Positions 11,532 through 24,300 of a DNA stretch of 64,000 nucleotides are shown here, piece by piece (within the stretch, counting starts at the first letter, position 1; each line of letters begins with the position of its first letter). The notes beneath the pieces are model-generated. The model was not told the origin of the DNA and made no database searches. It worked only from the letters and a program-made list of their open reading frames with translations. Origin of the DNA: Silene conica (taxonomy: Eukaryota > Streptophyta > Magnoliopsida > Caryophyllales > Caryophyllaceae); assembly GCA_029255685.2 (NCBI GenBank), contig CM055316.2, forward strand, positions 82,582,861 through 82,646,860, in the 5' to 3' direction. Position numbers and translations under genes: made by a program.

Positions 11532-14500
11532 ATGGCGAAAATAGCTGTAGGCTGTGAACCAATGGTGGGTTCACTAAATACACCAAAAAAGAAAGATTAC
11601 AAAGTTACTAATCGACTTACTGAGGGTAAACGCCCTCTATACGCCGTCGTTTTCAATTTCATTGATTCCCGTTTTTACAATGTCTTTGCTACTGTGGGTG
11701 GTAACCGGGTAACTTTATTCACCTTTTCATACTTTTACTGTTCAATTTAACATGGGTTGATTATAGTTTTTTGAGGTTAATTGATTGTTACCATGATTGA
11801 TTATTGCTTTGCTGGGATTATTTAGGGGGTTAATTGATTAAAGTTTTCATCTTTTGCAGTAATTAGATGTTGGGTTTGAGCTGTTTGGTAGTTAAGAGTG
11901 AAATTGTACTCTTTTCATCTCGACCATTTGTTTACCTCTTTTATCTACATTGTAATTGTAATTTGTGAGGGTATTTTAATCAAAGGTTAACAAGTGATTG
12001 GGATAGAGGGAGTATTTAAAGTTGTGATCTTGAGTGCTGTTGAATTGATGGGTTAAATTGATTGAAGTTTTCAACTTTTGCACTAACTAATGTCTGGAAT
12101 AATGGGTTTGGAGTTGTTTGTTAGTTGGGGTGAAATACTACTCTTTCCGTCTCTGTCATTTGTTTTTTATATTTACTGTGTGGGATATTTTAATCAAAGG
12201 TAAACAAAGGATTGAGATGGAGGCACTATTCAAAGTTCTGAGCTTGAGTGATGTTGAATAATGGATTAAATTGATTAAAAATTTCATCTTCTGCAGTATT
12301 TGAAGTTGTGATCTTGAGTGATTTAGTTATGTATTTGGGTGATTGTAGAGTCGATTGTTGTTCACCGTTTGGGTAATAAGGATTGATCATTGATTGGTGT
12401 TATAAAACCCAAGTTAATGTGTATGTTTTTCCCGGCCTATGCTAGGCAGGAGCTGCTACTGAGGCACTGAGACAATGTTGGTAATGTTGTATGGAGTATC
12501 ATCTATACTTTTTTGGCTGGGGTTTTTGATAAGAAGCTGTATCGTCGAGTTCTTCAATTGGTGAAGGCATTGGGTTTGTAAAAATGAGAACTTTGGACTT
12601 TTGGAGCAGTCTTATCTCAGAACTTGTTTTGAAGAGAGGAATATAGAGGGAGTGTTTGGAGCTATGATACTCCGACACTTCGTTTAACTTCATTTAACTG
12701 TCGTGTCGTGTGTCGCGTGTCAGACAAGTGTTGGTCTGCGACACTACACGACACTTTGACACTTCAATTTAGACCATAACATAGGAAAATTCACCCAAAA
12801 TAGCCGTGTCTGAGACTGGCATGACACCGTGTTGGAGAGTCAGAGTAACACAAGTGGATTATTTTGAAAAACAAATATAGGTTCGTCCACTAATTTTGCG
12901 AGTTCTTAAACATTAGGGTTTGTGAACGTATGGGGCAAAACCTGAATTTTAGAATGACGATGGTGTTGCTCAAGCTGTCCAGCCTGCAGGGATTGCGGGT
13001 TTAGTACTTAAGTACTTGCAGTGACTAGCACCCTCTTAATCTTTTTTTTTTTCTAGGTGACGATTTATAGATGCCTTGAAGGTGGTACAATTGCAGTTCT
13101 ACAATCTTTCATTGATGAGGATGTAAGTGAAGTCATCCATCCTCTCAGCACAATATATTAGTACTTAGTTGAATTTGCATATTCTCCTTTATTTCGTGGT
13201 AAAAATGTAAGCCAAAGGATGTTGTGTGGATCAGAAAGAGGAATCTTTCTATACTGTCAGCTGGGCTTGTGATGTGGACCGTACACCACTCCTTGTTGCT
13301 GGAGGAAGCAATGGCATTATACGTGTAATTGATGCTGCGAACGAGAAGATACACAAGGTATGTTATGCAAGTCTTTTACCTGGCATTGTGAGGCTTTATG
13401 AACTGTGAAATGATCAACATTTCAACCTTAGTGCTACATTGTTGGCTTGTTGCCGTGTTTGTACTAGTTTACTGTGATGAAGATTTATAATTTTGAACAA
13501 ATCTGTTTTTCTTCCCCGAGCTTATATATTTCAATTGTTTCCTGTAAATGTCTGCAGAGTTATGTTGGTCATGGGGACTCAATTAATGAAATAAAAACCC
13601 AGCCTTTGAATCCATCACTTATAGTATCCGCGAGCAAAGTAAGTAATACCCAAAACATGATTTTTGAAGTTTGAACATGTATGGAGTATTGGAGTTGATT
13701 ACTCATGTTAATAGTTGTTCAGGATGAATCGGTTCGGTTGTGGAATGTTCATACTGGAATTTGTATTTTAATATTTGCTGGAGCTGGGGGTCATCGTAAT
13801 GAAGTATTGAGCGTGGTGAGTCTTTGATAAGACGATTTGAGCTGTCTGTTTTCGCATGGCTAGCGCCTTTACTTGTCCAGTTATTTTTACTGTTACCCCC
13901 ATACTATGATGATATTGTTTCATTCCCTCAGGATTTTCATCCTTCTGATGAACACCGAATTGCAAGCTGTGGGATGGACAACACGGTTAAAATTTGGTCG
14001 ATGAAGGGTAATGGTCTTTCATTTGATTTGACAAGTAACCTCTTTTGATATATGTCTGCTACCCTTATTTATATCATGCATTGCATACCATGTTGTATTG
14101 ATAATAATACAGAAGAACCTGCAATTCTTGAACTCCTAAACGTTTATAGGCATAAAGTGCGCGTCGGCCCCTTTTTGCATCGGAGGGAAAAAAAACATTA
14201 GTAGCCATGAGCCATGAATGATGTTAGCAATGTGCTACTAATGATAAATTTTCTACGCTATTTTAGAATGCTTCGTTTCCTCTTTTCTACTCTAATTTTT
14301 GAAAGCTTGATGCAGAATTTTGGCCGTATGTGGAAAAATCTTTCACATGGAAAGACCTACCTTCGAAGTTCCCTACAAAATATGTGCAGTTCCCAGTAAG
14401 TTGATACTTCGTTTCCTTGATTTTTTTCTAATTCCTCTCAAGCAGACTTTTTTCCGTTCTAACCGATCATTGCCGTTCCTCTCTATATGTTTTGCTTTGT

Positions 14501-16942
14501 TCTCTACTTCTCTATCCCTCTGCCTGGATGTAACAGTTTGCAATTGTCGCAGATATTCCTTGCTGCAGTTCATACAAACTATGTTGACTGCACTAGATGG
14601 CTTGGGGATTTTGTTCTTTCTAAGGTATGTCCTTAGTCCTATTCTCTTGTGATGTAACTCCTTCGTTTAGTGATTGATGCGAGATTTCTTCCTTGAACAG
14701 TAAATTTATTTTTCCGTTGTTTAGCAACTCAACCTCACATCCTAATCTCCCAAAAAAATGCTTATTCTATTAGAAAAGAGGATATGTGCTGTTGCTGTCC
14801 ATGTTAATTGTTCTTGGGCATTGTTTTACTTCTACGTTAGATTAGAGCTTAGACTTTAGACCATTAAGTTCTCTCTGAATCAGAAGAGCGATCGACTATA
14901 TAATCTTATGCAGAGTCTGTCACCATTTTCTGTATAAAGGCTGATTTTTGGTACATTTATTCAGATGTCGTAACTCTGAGCTAAAATCTCTAAGTTTTCT
15001 TGACCACAGTACAATTGTTCCTCTGATCTTTTTCTGATTTCTTGTAGAGTGTTGACAATGAGATCGTACTGTGGGAACCGATTATGAAGGAACAGTCTCC
15101 TGGTGAGGTGAGTGTATATCTGTCATAATTGTAGTCGTCGATTCGTCGTTGACACAAGTACACAACATGCATGTTTGCATGAATGCATGAATGCTTTATT
15201 CGGGATTGCATTTTTGTCTAAGATGAAACTAACTTGTGTGATGCTCCATACTTTTCAGGGCTCAGTAGACATCCTTCAGAAATACCCTGTGCCTGACTGT
15301 GATATTTGGTTCATAAAGTTCTCGTGTGATTTTCATTATACAGCAGCTGCTGCAGGTATTATTTGATTGCATATAGCGATATTGTTCGATTCTACTCTTA
15401 ACAACTTCTATTTAGCAGCTCCATGTATACTATATTTTTTCCTGTTCCTTATATCTGTGATTCCGTATAAGAAAATTTTGCAGATAAAAATTCTAGAATT
15501 CCATACTCATGGCGTGGTCTCACATTAATGTAATGTGAAACTTTCCCATTTAGCTAAAAAACCTACTCGTATACCATTAACCCACTAAACTAGAATTAGG
15601 CTCTGTTTGGTAAACAACATATTTGCCAAATTTCAGCATATTGGAGAGATTTAGCATGTTTGACTTACCAATATGCTATTTAGAGTGTTTGGTTAATGGC
15701 ATATTGAAATAGTATATTGGGGTCCAATATTCTATTTTACAATATGCTGCTCCTACCAGCATATTGGATTAGCATATTAGAAAGAAAAAAATTGTCTTAT
15801 TTACCCTCTTAATAAAATATTAACATTCCTTTTACATATTTAATAAATAATTTTTTCATGTCCTTATATGTCATTTTACAAAGATTTTAGACAATCTGCT
15901 AATCTAAACTGCCAAGTACCAAACACCTCTAAAATAATTCTGCTAAATAAATCTGCTAGTCAAATTCGCTAAATCATTCTGCTAATCAAATTTGCTTTTT
16001 AAATCTGCTTCTGCTAATATTAATCCGCTGTTTGGGCCTTAAACAATAATTAGATTTGTCGTACGACTGTCTCATATGACTATGAGTAATTGTATATATG
16101 AATGGATGTTCCATTTTCAACAAGTTTTGCTATGTGGCGATTGTTAGATATTTCGACACCATTTACGTTGCCTGAAGTTCTATGCTGCTTTGTTATTCAG
16201 GCAACAGGGAAGGAAGGATCTACGTTTGGGAGCTGCAATCTTGTCCTCCGGTTCTCATTGCAAAGTACGCTTTAAATTTTATATAGGTCAATTTTTCTGC
16301 AATAAGTTTTGGGTGTGATGCCGTATGGTATGACAATATGAGCTTTGAAATTTTGATGCGAGTTTTAAATGTGGCTCACACAAAACCTCGAGCCTTTAAT
16401 TTGTCCTACCGAGGTAGACCGGCTTGTATTAGAGGCAGTTGCACGGGTTCGAATCCTGACAGCCTCAAAACCCCTCAAAAACACGAAGTGGAAACCCAAC
16501 ACACGATACGGGTACGGGGAGCCTGTGCAAACTATCCACTCTTCAAGCCCAATGGGCATTTGAGTGGGGGAGCGTAATATGAATATTAATAATAGTTGGG
16601 CATCAACCATCACCTTAAGGTTTTGGTTGAGATGGTTCATCTATCAGTTACCTAATTAGTCCTAGTGTGTGCATTTCCTATGCTTATTATTCGTGGTGAC
16701 TCCTGGTTATCGATGATTACTTTTCAGGCTCTCACATCCTCAATCAAAGTCTCCTATTAGACAAACGGCTATGTCCGTTGATGGAAGGTAATTTTGAGTA
16801 TCTTGGTTATTGATAAATAAATGAGTGTCTGTATTTCTTTCTGTAGAAATGTACTAACATAATGAAGTTTTATATCAGCACTATTCTAGCTTGTTGTGAA
16901 GACGGAAATATCTGGCGTTGGGATGTGGTACCCTCATCATAG
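11532..16942 (+). CDS. FIE: FIE: WD40 subunit of Polycomb repressive complex 2 (EED homologue)
   Basis: Thirteen exons: 11532-11708, 13057-13122, 13235-13357, 13558-13638, 13723-13815, 13932-14007, 14316-14395, 14553-14624, 15048-15107, 15259-15355, 16201-16264, 16728-16787, 16879-16942. They total 1,113 bp, or 370 residues, against 369 in Arabidopsis FIE. Telling stretches are RLTEGKRPLYAVVFNFID, SYVGHGDSINEIKTQPLNP and GMDNTVKIWSM. FIE is the beta-propeller subunit that binds the histone methyltransferase and supports H3K27 trimethylation; it restrains endosperm growth before fertilisation and keeps developmental genes silent. Every border is GT-AG and in phase and no key segment is missing, so the gene looks intact. 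Introns carry MITEs and a retroelement fragment. A partial decayed copy lies at 27127-29060. Confidence 0.95.
12663..12850. mobile_element. MITE with GACACTTC/CGTGTC motifs in FIE intron 1
   Basis: It begins GCTATGATACTCCGACACTT and ends GAGTCAGAGTAACAC, loosely inverted. The better copy is 44334-44528. It is rich in GACAC and GTGTC. No target duplication is evident. Confidence 0.45.
15599..16038. mobile_element. Harbinger/Tourist-like insertion in FIE intron 10
   Basis: The segment is flanked by TTA on both sides (15596-15598, 16039-16041). It begins GGCTCTGTTTGGTAAAC and ends GCTGTTTGGGCC, with repeated CATATTGG and CTGCTAAT motifs inside. The very ends are not well inverted, so the superfamily rests on the TTA duplication and the GGCTCTGTTTGG start shared with 45373. 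Confidence 0.5.
16420..16646 (+). mobile_element. TRIM-type retroelement remnant in FIE intron 11
   Basis: An internal region (CCTCAAAACCCCTCAAAA, AACACACGATACGG), a purine-rich tract GAGTGGGGGAGCG and one LTR of about 72 bp (16575-16646) match the fuller copy at 31791-32041. It is an incomplete fossil that encodes nothing. Confidence 0.65.
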
Positions 16943-17660
16943 ATACGACGAGCTATCATCCAGAGGTGACCGTTTAGCATAAACCTTCTAAAGGTTAGCT
17001 GTTTTTCTTGCTCTGCACAATTTTTTGACAAATGATTATACGAGTATGATTAATTCACTGACCTGATCTAACCTGACATGACCTGTGTGCTAGGTAGCAT
17101 GGACACTTCTCTTAATTAGCCGTCCCGTGTCCGACACTCGTTGGACACATAGCTAAACATATTATGGTTTAGACGAGTAATAAAATTTTAAAAAAGATCG
17201 ATTAGAAGATGAATTTGGGTGGAAAAATGAGAATTAGTTATAGTAAAGGTCAAATTATACCTTACTTGGTTAGATTTAGTTTCAAATCTATGATAAAAAT
17301 AAAATTATACGTTATCTATAACCATAAAATATATATTTTACTATTATTAAATGCCGTGTCCCCTGTCCTGAATTTCATGGAATGCCGTGTCCCGTGTCCG
17401 TGTCCGTTTTGGTGCTACCTAGATCGTGAATATACTGAAGTAATTTTATACGGTAGTTGTTTAATACTTGGTCATTGCTGTTATACGGAGCTGCAATTTC
17501 CAACTTAAATTTTGTCTGATTACATATTATGGATGGTGCCTTTGAGCCGCTATAGTTATATTTTTGTGTTATTTACATATCGGTATGCTTGGATTTGTGA
17601 TACTCCGTATATTTTTGTGTTTTCATGTATGTCTTCTTCGTGTACAGAATATCAATGACT
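16943..17660 (+). other. FIE 3' UTR with probable intron
   Basis: After the stop, the sequence CTTCTAAAG followed by GTTAGCTG could be a donor, and TGTACAG near 17641-17648 an acceptor. Both junctions have counterparts downstream of the decayed FIE copy (near 29091 and 29441), where the matching parts resume. I infer a spliced 3' UTR. The hAT MITE at 17090-17422 would then lie inside this intron. Confidence 0.4.
17090..17422. mobile_element. hAT-like MITE, CTAGGTAGCA ends, copy 1
   Basis: Perfect 10-bp inverted ends CTAGGTAGCA and TGCTACCTAG, subterminal GTCCGTGTCC motifs and a close relative at 62440-62803 in opposite orientation. No target duplication can be seen here. Confidence 0.65.
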
Positions 17661-18436
17661 GAAACGATTGCATCCCTTGTTTTAAAGTACTCTGTGAACG
17701 AGGTGAATGACGTCTTGGCTCGAGAATGTGGATACGTATGTGGGGCTACTGCAAAGGCTTACTTTTGCTCTTTCGGACCTGGTGGAGTGGTCGGTGCACA
17801 TAAGCGGGGTCATGTAACACGGACTCTTTGAGCCACCTTACATGGTTGAGTTGAATGTAGCGAGCTTGGGTCCCCGCCTTCCGCTGTAATCGCTAACCAA
17901 ACAGTGTAGTTCCCATGAAAAAATTATTTAAATGAAATTAAAGTTTATAAGAAATTCATTTATGCACAACTGCTGCACAAACTAGTAGCAGCAGCCACCA
18001 AGTCATTTCTATCAAGTTGCCATATAAAATTGGCAAATTCTTATTTTAGACCGTCACTTTTGGTCTGAAGCTTCAAACGGACTTATTGTAGCCATTTTTA
18101 CAATAAAATGTTAATCATCATTTTCAGGGTAAAGAGTAACGAATTTGCGATAAAACATTTTGTTATTAAATGGTTATATTCTATTAAGAAATAGTAATAT
18201 TTGATTCGTCTAAAATAAGACAGTTTAAAGCAAGAATCTTTTTATAAAATTTCCTTGGGGAGTTGACTTTTGACTGGGTTAGTTTCGGTCAAAGTCTCCG
18301 GCGACTGAAAATTTCGAAGTTCTGGTAAAAGTTTCCAATTTTTTTCAAGGGTATCTTACTATCTTATATCTTTAGCACTCCGTCCCTGCCCCCGACTTCA
18401 AATTCTGGCTCTGTCGAGATAGGCTCTAATGGGACT

Positions 18437-18645
18437 AGATGACAAATTCTTATTTGCAACGGCACTATCCGTCGCAAGCTTGTGACGGATACCGTTTTCT
18501 CTCACAAAATACCCACTTTTTTTCTCTCTCCTACACTATTCCTGTGGTCTCCTTTCTCCACTAACTCATTTTATATTCATTTTATCTAACAAAATATCCG
18601 TCACAAATGATGACCCGTCGCAAACAAGACTTACTAGGACTAAAT
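18437..18645. repeat. MITE-like repeat with CCGTCGCAA motifs
   Basis: It begins ACAAATTCTTATTTGCAACGG and closes with CCGTCGCAAACAAGACTTAC. It contains a roughly inverted arrangement of GACGGATA and TATCCGTCAC. A relative is at 57905-58095. The intergenic space 17900-18436 and 19207-20690 holds no gene that I can recognise. Confidence 0.4.
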
Positions 18646-18737
18646 AGGCTAATAATTGGTAACCCCTAAGTGACGGAGCGAGTAGATGGTACACGCAAAG
18701 TGGTGGAGCACTGGAGCTGCTTGTGAACACTCATTTT

Positions 18738-19206
18738 GTTAGGATCAGGATTCTACTTTGGATCGATGAGCTTCTTAGAATCCAATCAGTAGGATCGGAT
18801 TGTACAAGTTAACTAAAATACATAATTTTTTTTGTCAGAATAAGTTTAAATTGGGTTTAAATCTCAAAACACTTGATCTTAGCATATGTCTACTAATTAT
18901 TTCGTTTATAGTAGATTTATGTCTTAAAAGTCATATATAAAATTTGAATAATTGGAAAAAATTAAATGTTAATAATGTAGGATCGGGTTGTATAATCGTA
19001 AGATCGTAGGATCGGGTTGTATAATCGTAAGATCGTAGGATTGGGTTAAGATTCTACTTTGTAAAGATTTGACGCAAGTTGAATCGTAAGATCCTACAAA
19101 ATTAAGATTCTACCTAGGATCGGGATCGGTCACCACTTTTTAAATCGTAGAATCATAAGATTCTACGATACATTTCTACGATCCGAATTGGAAGTTTAAC
19201 AACACT
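18738..19206. repeat. GGATC-rich repeat element with internal short tandem repeats
   Basis: The edges carry GTTAGGATCAGGATTCTAC and CTACGATCCGAATTGG. Units of CGTAGGATCGGGTTGTATAA with ATCGTAAGAT repeat about three times at 18980-19046. The element probably is a hAT-like non-autonomous transposon, with a fragment at 1-60. Confidence 0.45.
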
Positions 19207-20693
19207 GTGGGTGCGGATTTGGCCTTTGGGGCACCCGACCCGCTCTCGTGAAATCCCTAGTTGTAGTATATCTAGTCAATATTTTGGAAATAATGACAAT
19301 TGACAAGCATGACTATAAATGTATATCTATTCAATATTTTCGGATTTTTCTGTGGCTATATTTTTTACGTGTTGACAAAAGAGTATTTCCTATCACAGCC
19401 GAGACAATCTCCTTCGAATACTGAAGATAATTTAATGAGTTAATCGTACCCTGGTTATTTATTTACACGATGAGAATTCTTACTACTCATATCACTCAAC
19501 TTTGGTTATTCCATTGCTATATTATTAGCAAGTCTTCCTTGCGACGAATATATCTTTCGCAAGTTTCCCAAATTCTTCAACTTGACTATATAAGACAAAA
19601 TATAGAAAATTTCAAATACTTTGTCTTTTTTACCCAAGTGGTAATAATTGACCCGTCATATTCATCGCAATCGAGAATCTGTGCTATATTATTGGCACAA
19701 TTATATGATTAGTTGGCTTCATTACATAATTGTAATTGAAGTGTTCACATTGTATATTCTCTATAAGCCATGTATCAGGTCAACGAGATTGATTATCAAA
19801 ATATGACAACAAAACAATCTAGAATATTGACTATGTAAACTATAATCCCTAGATATTAAGATATAGTCTACCGTCACAAATTCTCGTTGTGATACATTAT
19901 AAATTTGTATCGAAAAAATGTGATAATTTTATGATAAAATAAATTAAAAAATTAAAAGATAAAATGTAATTTTTGTGTGTGTCTTTTTATTCCGAAATGG
20001 TAATATTTTCTCCATCACAATAGAGCACACTTCCCGTGGCAGTTCGGTGTCCTTACCGGAAAGTTGCTACGAAAATCTTGACGTTTGGACACCGGTCATT
20101 GTTACAGAACTAGGGTGGCTACTGTCTAGCGGCGACTGGTGAATTGGTGATGATGGGTAAGGTTTCACCAATATGATTCGACTCGGATGTTAACTAACCA
20201 GTATTTTTAAATAACTTGATAATAATCAACCAATCCGAAAATAACTTCCCCCTTCAACTTTCCCTTTCAACTCACGTCACAAGCATTTGACAGATATTTT
20301 TCGTCACAAATGAAAATTTATGCTATACTAATACTCCTAGTTGGTCTTTTTTAATGTCGGCCTATAAGTTTTCAGATTAAAACGATGAAATAACACTGAT
20401 TGAATAGAACAGACATATTTTTTTGTTTCAGTACTAAATTTTTAAATCTTTTCCTTTTATCTCGTATATTCTATTCGACCTGTTTTAAGCTTAAAACAAA
20501 CCTTTGGACCAAGTGTTTTAGCTTTAGGAGATGTCATTTATACATAGTTAGTTATGTTGAAGTATTGATATTGCAGTAGCTTCAAGTTCACCTTTATCAT
20601 TCTGTTACAAATTCTATTACAATTTTGTTACAAGTTCAGAGGTAAATATCTAGAATTCTGTTACAAGTTCAGATGTAAATAATGTAAACACAA

Positions 20694-21147
20694 TCACTTC
20701 TCCCCCTCCCTCTAATTCTCTCTCTAAAAAAAAGAAAAACCTAAACCCTAATTTCAATATCTTGGGGCTGTTCGTCTACCTTTTTTTGTGGAGGTGAGCC
20801 CCAAATTTTCCTTTTCGTTCCTTTTCTTTAGTTTTTACGCTAATAATTTCTTGCCTCTCTTTTATTGGAGACTTGTTCTCAGCTTTGTGTGAGTTTTGTT
20901 CTCACCTTTGTGTGAGTTTTGTCAATGCTTAGAAAATTTGGAGACCCTCTTGTGAAAAGCCGCAAAAGCCGTAGAAGGCGATATGTTAGAGGATGTGCTG
21001 AGCCCTTCAAGTTTAGAAATTTTCTGTTGATCGAGAATGTAGTTTATTTGATTTTAATTGTTTTGTGTCCGGTCATTCTTGACATATATTATAACTACCA
21101 TGAGACTTTTAATTAATGAAACGATTTTTCCCCTTAAAAAAAAAAAG
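20694..21147 (+). mobile_element. LINE-like retroposon remnant, copy 2
   Basis: The element opens with a CT-rich leader (CTTCTCCCCCTCCCTC), contains TCTTGGGGCTGTTCGTCTAC, and ends AATGAAACGATTTTTCC plus a run of A. The flanks AAGTTCAGAGGTAAATATC (near 20633) and AAGTTCAAATATAAATATC (21148) resemble a long target duplication with three differences, although a second partial copy of that sequence lies between. The interior of an autonomous LINE is missing. Confidence 0.5.
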
Positions 21148-21333
21148 TTCAAATATAAATATCTAGATATTTCTAGTCTACAACTAGTATATAACTATAT
21201 ATATAGCAAATGTACATAATCTGTAACTAACTTTTGCAAATCAATAATATTCGCTCTTACTTACTCTCTGTGTCCTTCATTCACAAAGAGTATATCATCA
21301 GAATTCAATACAGAAATCAACCAAGACCAAAAA

Positions 21334-24300
21334 ATGAACAATGGCGAGAGCTATTTGCTCCACAAAGCGGCCCGTGTCGGAGACATGGTTTACCTCAGAC
21401 AAGCTCTCGCGACCCAACCCCAACCCATCCAAGAGTTCTTCAGTCTATGTCCGACTGACGGCGGCTACCTCAATATCATCCACGTTGCGATACTGTGTTC
21501 ACAGCAAGAATTCATAAGAGAATTACTCAACAAATTACCAGCTTCAGCCCTGCACTTCCTCATTTCACAACAAGAAACCAGTGACTCCAAAGTAAACGCT
21601 ATGCATTACGTCGCTTCAAGGGGTAATGTCGATATTCTTAAGCTTTTCCTCGACTTCTACCGGTCCTTGCCCGCTTCCTCGTCTGTTGAAGTGTCGACAG
21701 AGAAGCCGTGGCTTGCTGTGGATTCGCAAGGGAGTACGCCTTTACTTAGGGCTCTTGCTCAAGGAAAGGAGGAATGTGCGTTGGAAATAATGTCTATGGA
21801 TATGGAAGTGCTTTGTAATATGGTGAATGATCGAGGGACGAGCGTTCTTGTTGAGGCGGTACGACGTCGGTGTCCTAAGGTTGCTGTCAAAATCTTAACG
21901 TCCGGTCATAGTTATAGTACTAGCGGTGATGATGGGTTAACTCCACTCGATCTTGCACCTAATTGCACAGGTTTGTTTTCTCATACGAACACGATTTATA
22001 CTCTTTGTTCCGATTATTTTTCATGTTAGATTTTAACATAAGAGCAATGAAAAGGAGATAAATGGTTAAAAAATGACGATATTTAAAAAAGGAAATTATA
22101 AAGAATCGATGAGGTAGTATCGATTAATGTTAACTGTTAATTGAAATGCTCTGCCCAATTACGTATACATTTTTTTGTGGAGTCTAGAACATTAGTTGAC
22201 CAGCATATCAGGGGGTGTTTGTTTCATTTCAAACATAGGTATGGATTAGGATTAGGGATTATATCCGGGTGGTATGGGGTTAAAATTTTTGAGGGTTTGT
22301 TTCAATTCTGGCTGGTATGGGTTTGGAGTTTAATTAAAAGTTAAAATTGATAAAAAAAATATTTTTTAAATTGAAAATTTTAGTACTCCCTCATATCCAA
22401 CATAACCTTCCCTATTTGGGGAAGGCACGGAGAATAAGGATGTGATTATTATATGGGAAAGTATTGGTGTGGAGTTGGGTAATTAGAGAGAGTGTATGTA
22501 TTGTGGGGTAATTGTTGTGAGTAAGGTGATTAAAATAAGTATAAAGTATGAGTATGGTGGGGTATTGGGTGGGGTGGGGTGGGTGATTAAAATATGTATA
22601 AAAATTTTACTAAATAAGGAAATAGGGAAGATATTGTGAATAGACGAAAAAGGAAATAGGTAAGGTTAGGAGGGAATATTATAAAAGCATGAAAATAAAA
22701 ATTTAATCAAATAAGTATATAGAAGATTTGATTTACATTATGCCACTATTTGTGTTTAATATTTTGACTTAATTTAATTTCATTTCCATGAGTATCAATC
22801 TCATACCCACCCCGTGAACCAAACACCCCTCAAGTCGATAATAAGGGCAATTATTGATAGAATGGAGAGTCTGTTTCGGAGGGTGAAAGTGAGTATAACT
22901 AAGCTGAGATTAAGAGTAAAAATGTTAGTGATCCGATTAACTTGACATTCTGCTTGGGATGGTCTAACTGAGTTGTATTGAAAAATCTGCAGAAGAAGTT
23001 TGCAGACTGCTGCTTGATAAGCACCCTGAAATGTTGAAAAAAGTCGATGCAAACGGAGTAACCATGCTCCATGTGTGGGTAATGGTAGGCCATGTTTGGC
23101 CATTCCACCTACTCGTAGAGCGGGCAACAACCCCCGCTTGGAGAAGAGACTATATCGACCTTCTATGTGCAGTCGAGAACGCCAGAAACTATAACGCTTT
23201 ACATGTGGCAGCCACTGGATCGAATGAGAAATCAGTCGAGATTGTGCAGCTCCTAGTAGAGGCTTACAAGAAAGCGTACGATCAAGAAAGGGGAGATCTA
23301 GTTCGCGTAAGCCCTTGGATACGAGAAAGTGTACATGGAGAAACGCCTCTAACGAGGGCCTTAGTCAGTCGACAAGAAGAACTTGCACTTTACTTCTTGT
23401 CCTTGGATTTGGAGAGTTTGGTGTTATATGCATCTCGGAGCACACTGTATTGTGCTGTGACTTATGGATGTGATCGAGCAGTCGAAAAGATTTTAACGTC
23501 TATTGATCCGTCTTCTTTCAGAAGACGGAGTGAACTCGTAAAGCTGCAGGATGAGGATGGCCAGAATGTCCTGCACATTGCTTCAAATTGTACAGGTAGC
23601 ATTTACTTTTCACAAAGCCTACGGACTCTCCATAAGCGTAAGTCTAGACCTGGCAACCGGGTGGGTCGAGTCGGGTTCGAGTCGGGCTGTTTTCGGTTCG
23701 GGTTATTGTATTGTCGGATTGTTTCGACTCCTATGAATGACTGGGTCGAGTCGGGTTCGGTCGGATTGTTTCAAATCATCACATTTGTCGGGTATCAGGT
23801 TTGAGCGGGTAACACGTGGTCGGGTTTCGGGTGTTATGTAGTCTGGTTACTCAACTAACATGTAGTGTAATAGTTTATATCGAGTCAATAATATTCTCAA
23901 CCAGTTCATATAGGGTCAATCCGACAATACAATAACCTGAACCAAAAACAGCCCGACTCCTATGTAATAGTTTATATCGGGTCAATAATATTCTCACTCG
24001 GTTGATATCAGGTCAGATCACTTGCATGTTATATTTTATTCTATAATTTATTCTTTTTTTTTGGCAAATGTTACATTTTGTTCTTCTTTTAAATTCATTC
24101 TCCAAAACAAATCAATTTAACTATCATGAAATCATACTTAGATTATAGTGTAAGCAATAAAAAATGGTAATTATCGTTATTTGATGCTCATTCGGGTCGG
24201 ATATTACTCTTGTCGGGTTTTAATCGGCTTGGGTGCTATCGGGTTCGGTTATACCGGTTATCGAATAAGATTACGTATAGGTTATATTGGGTCAGGGTGG

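Noticed and set aside
16338-16640. Open frames in FIE intron 11
   Set aside because: They overlap a TRIM fragment and no splice sites would include them.
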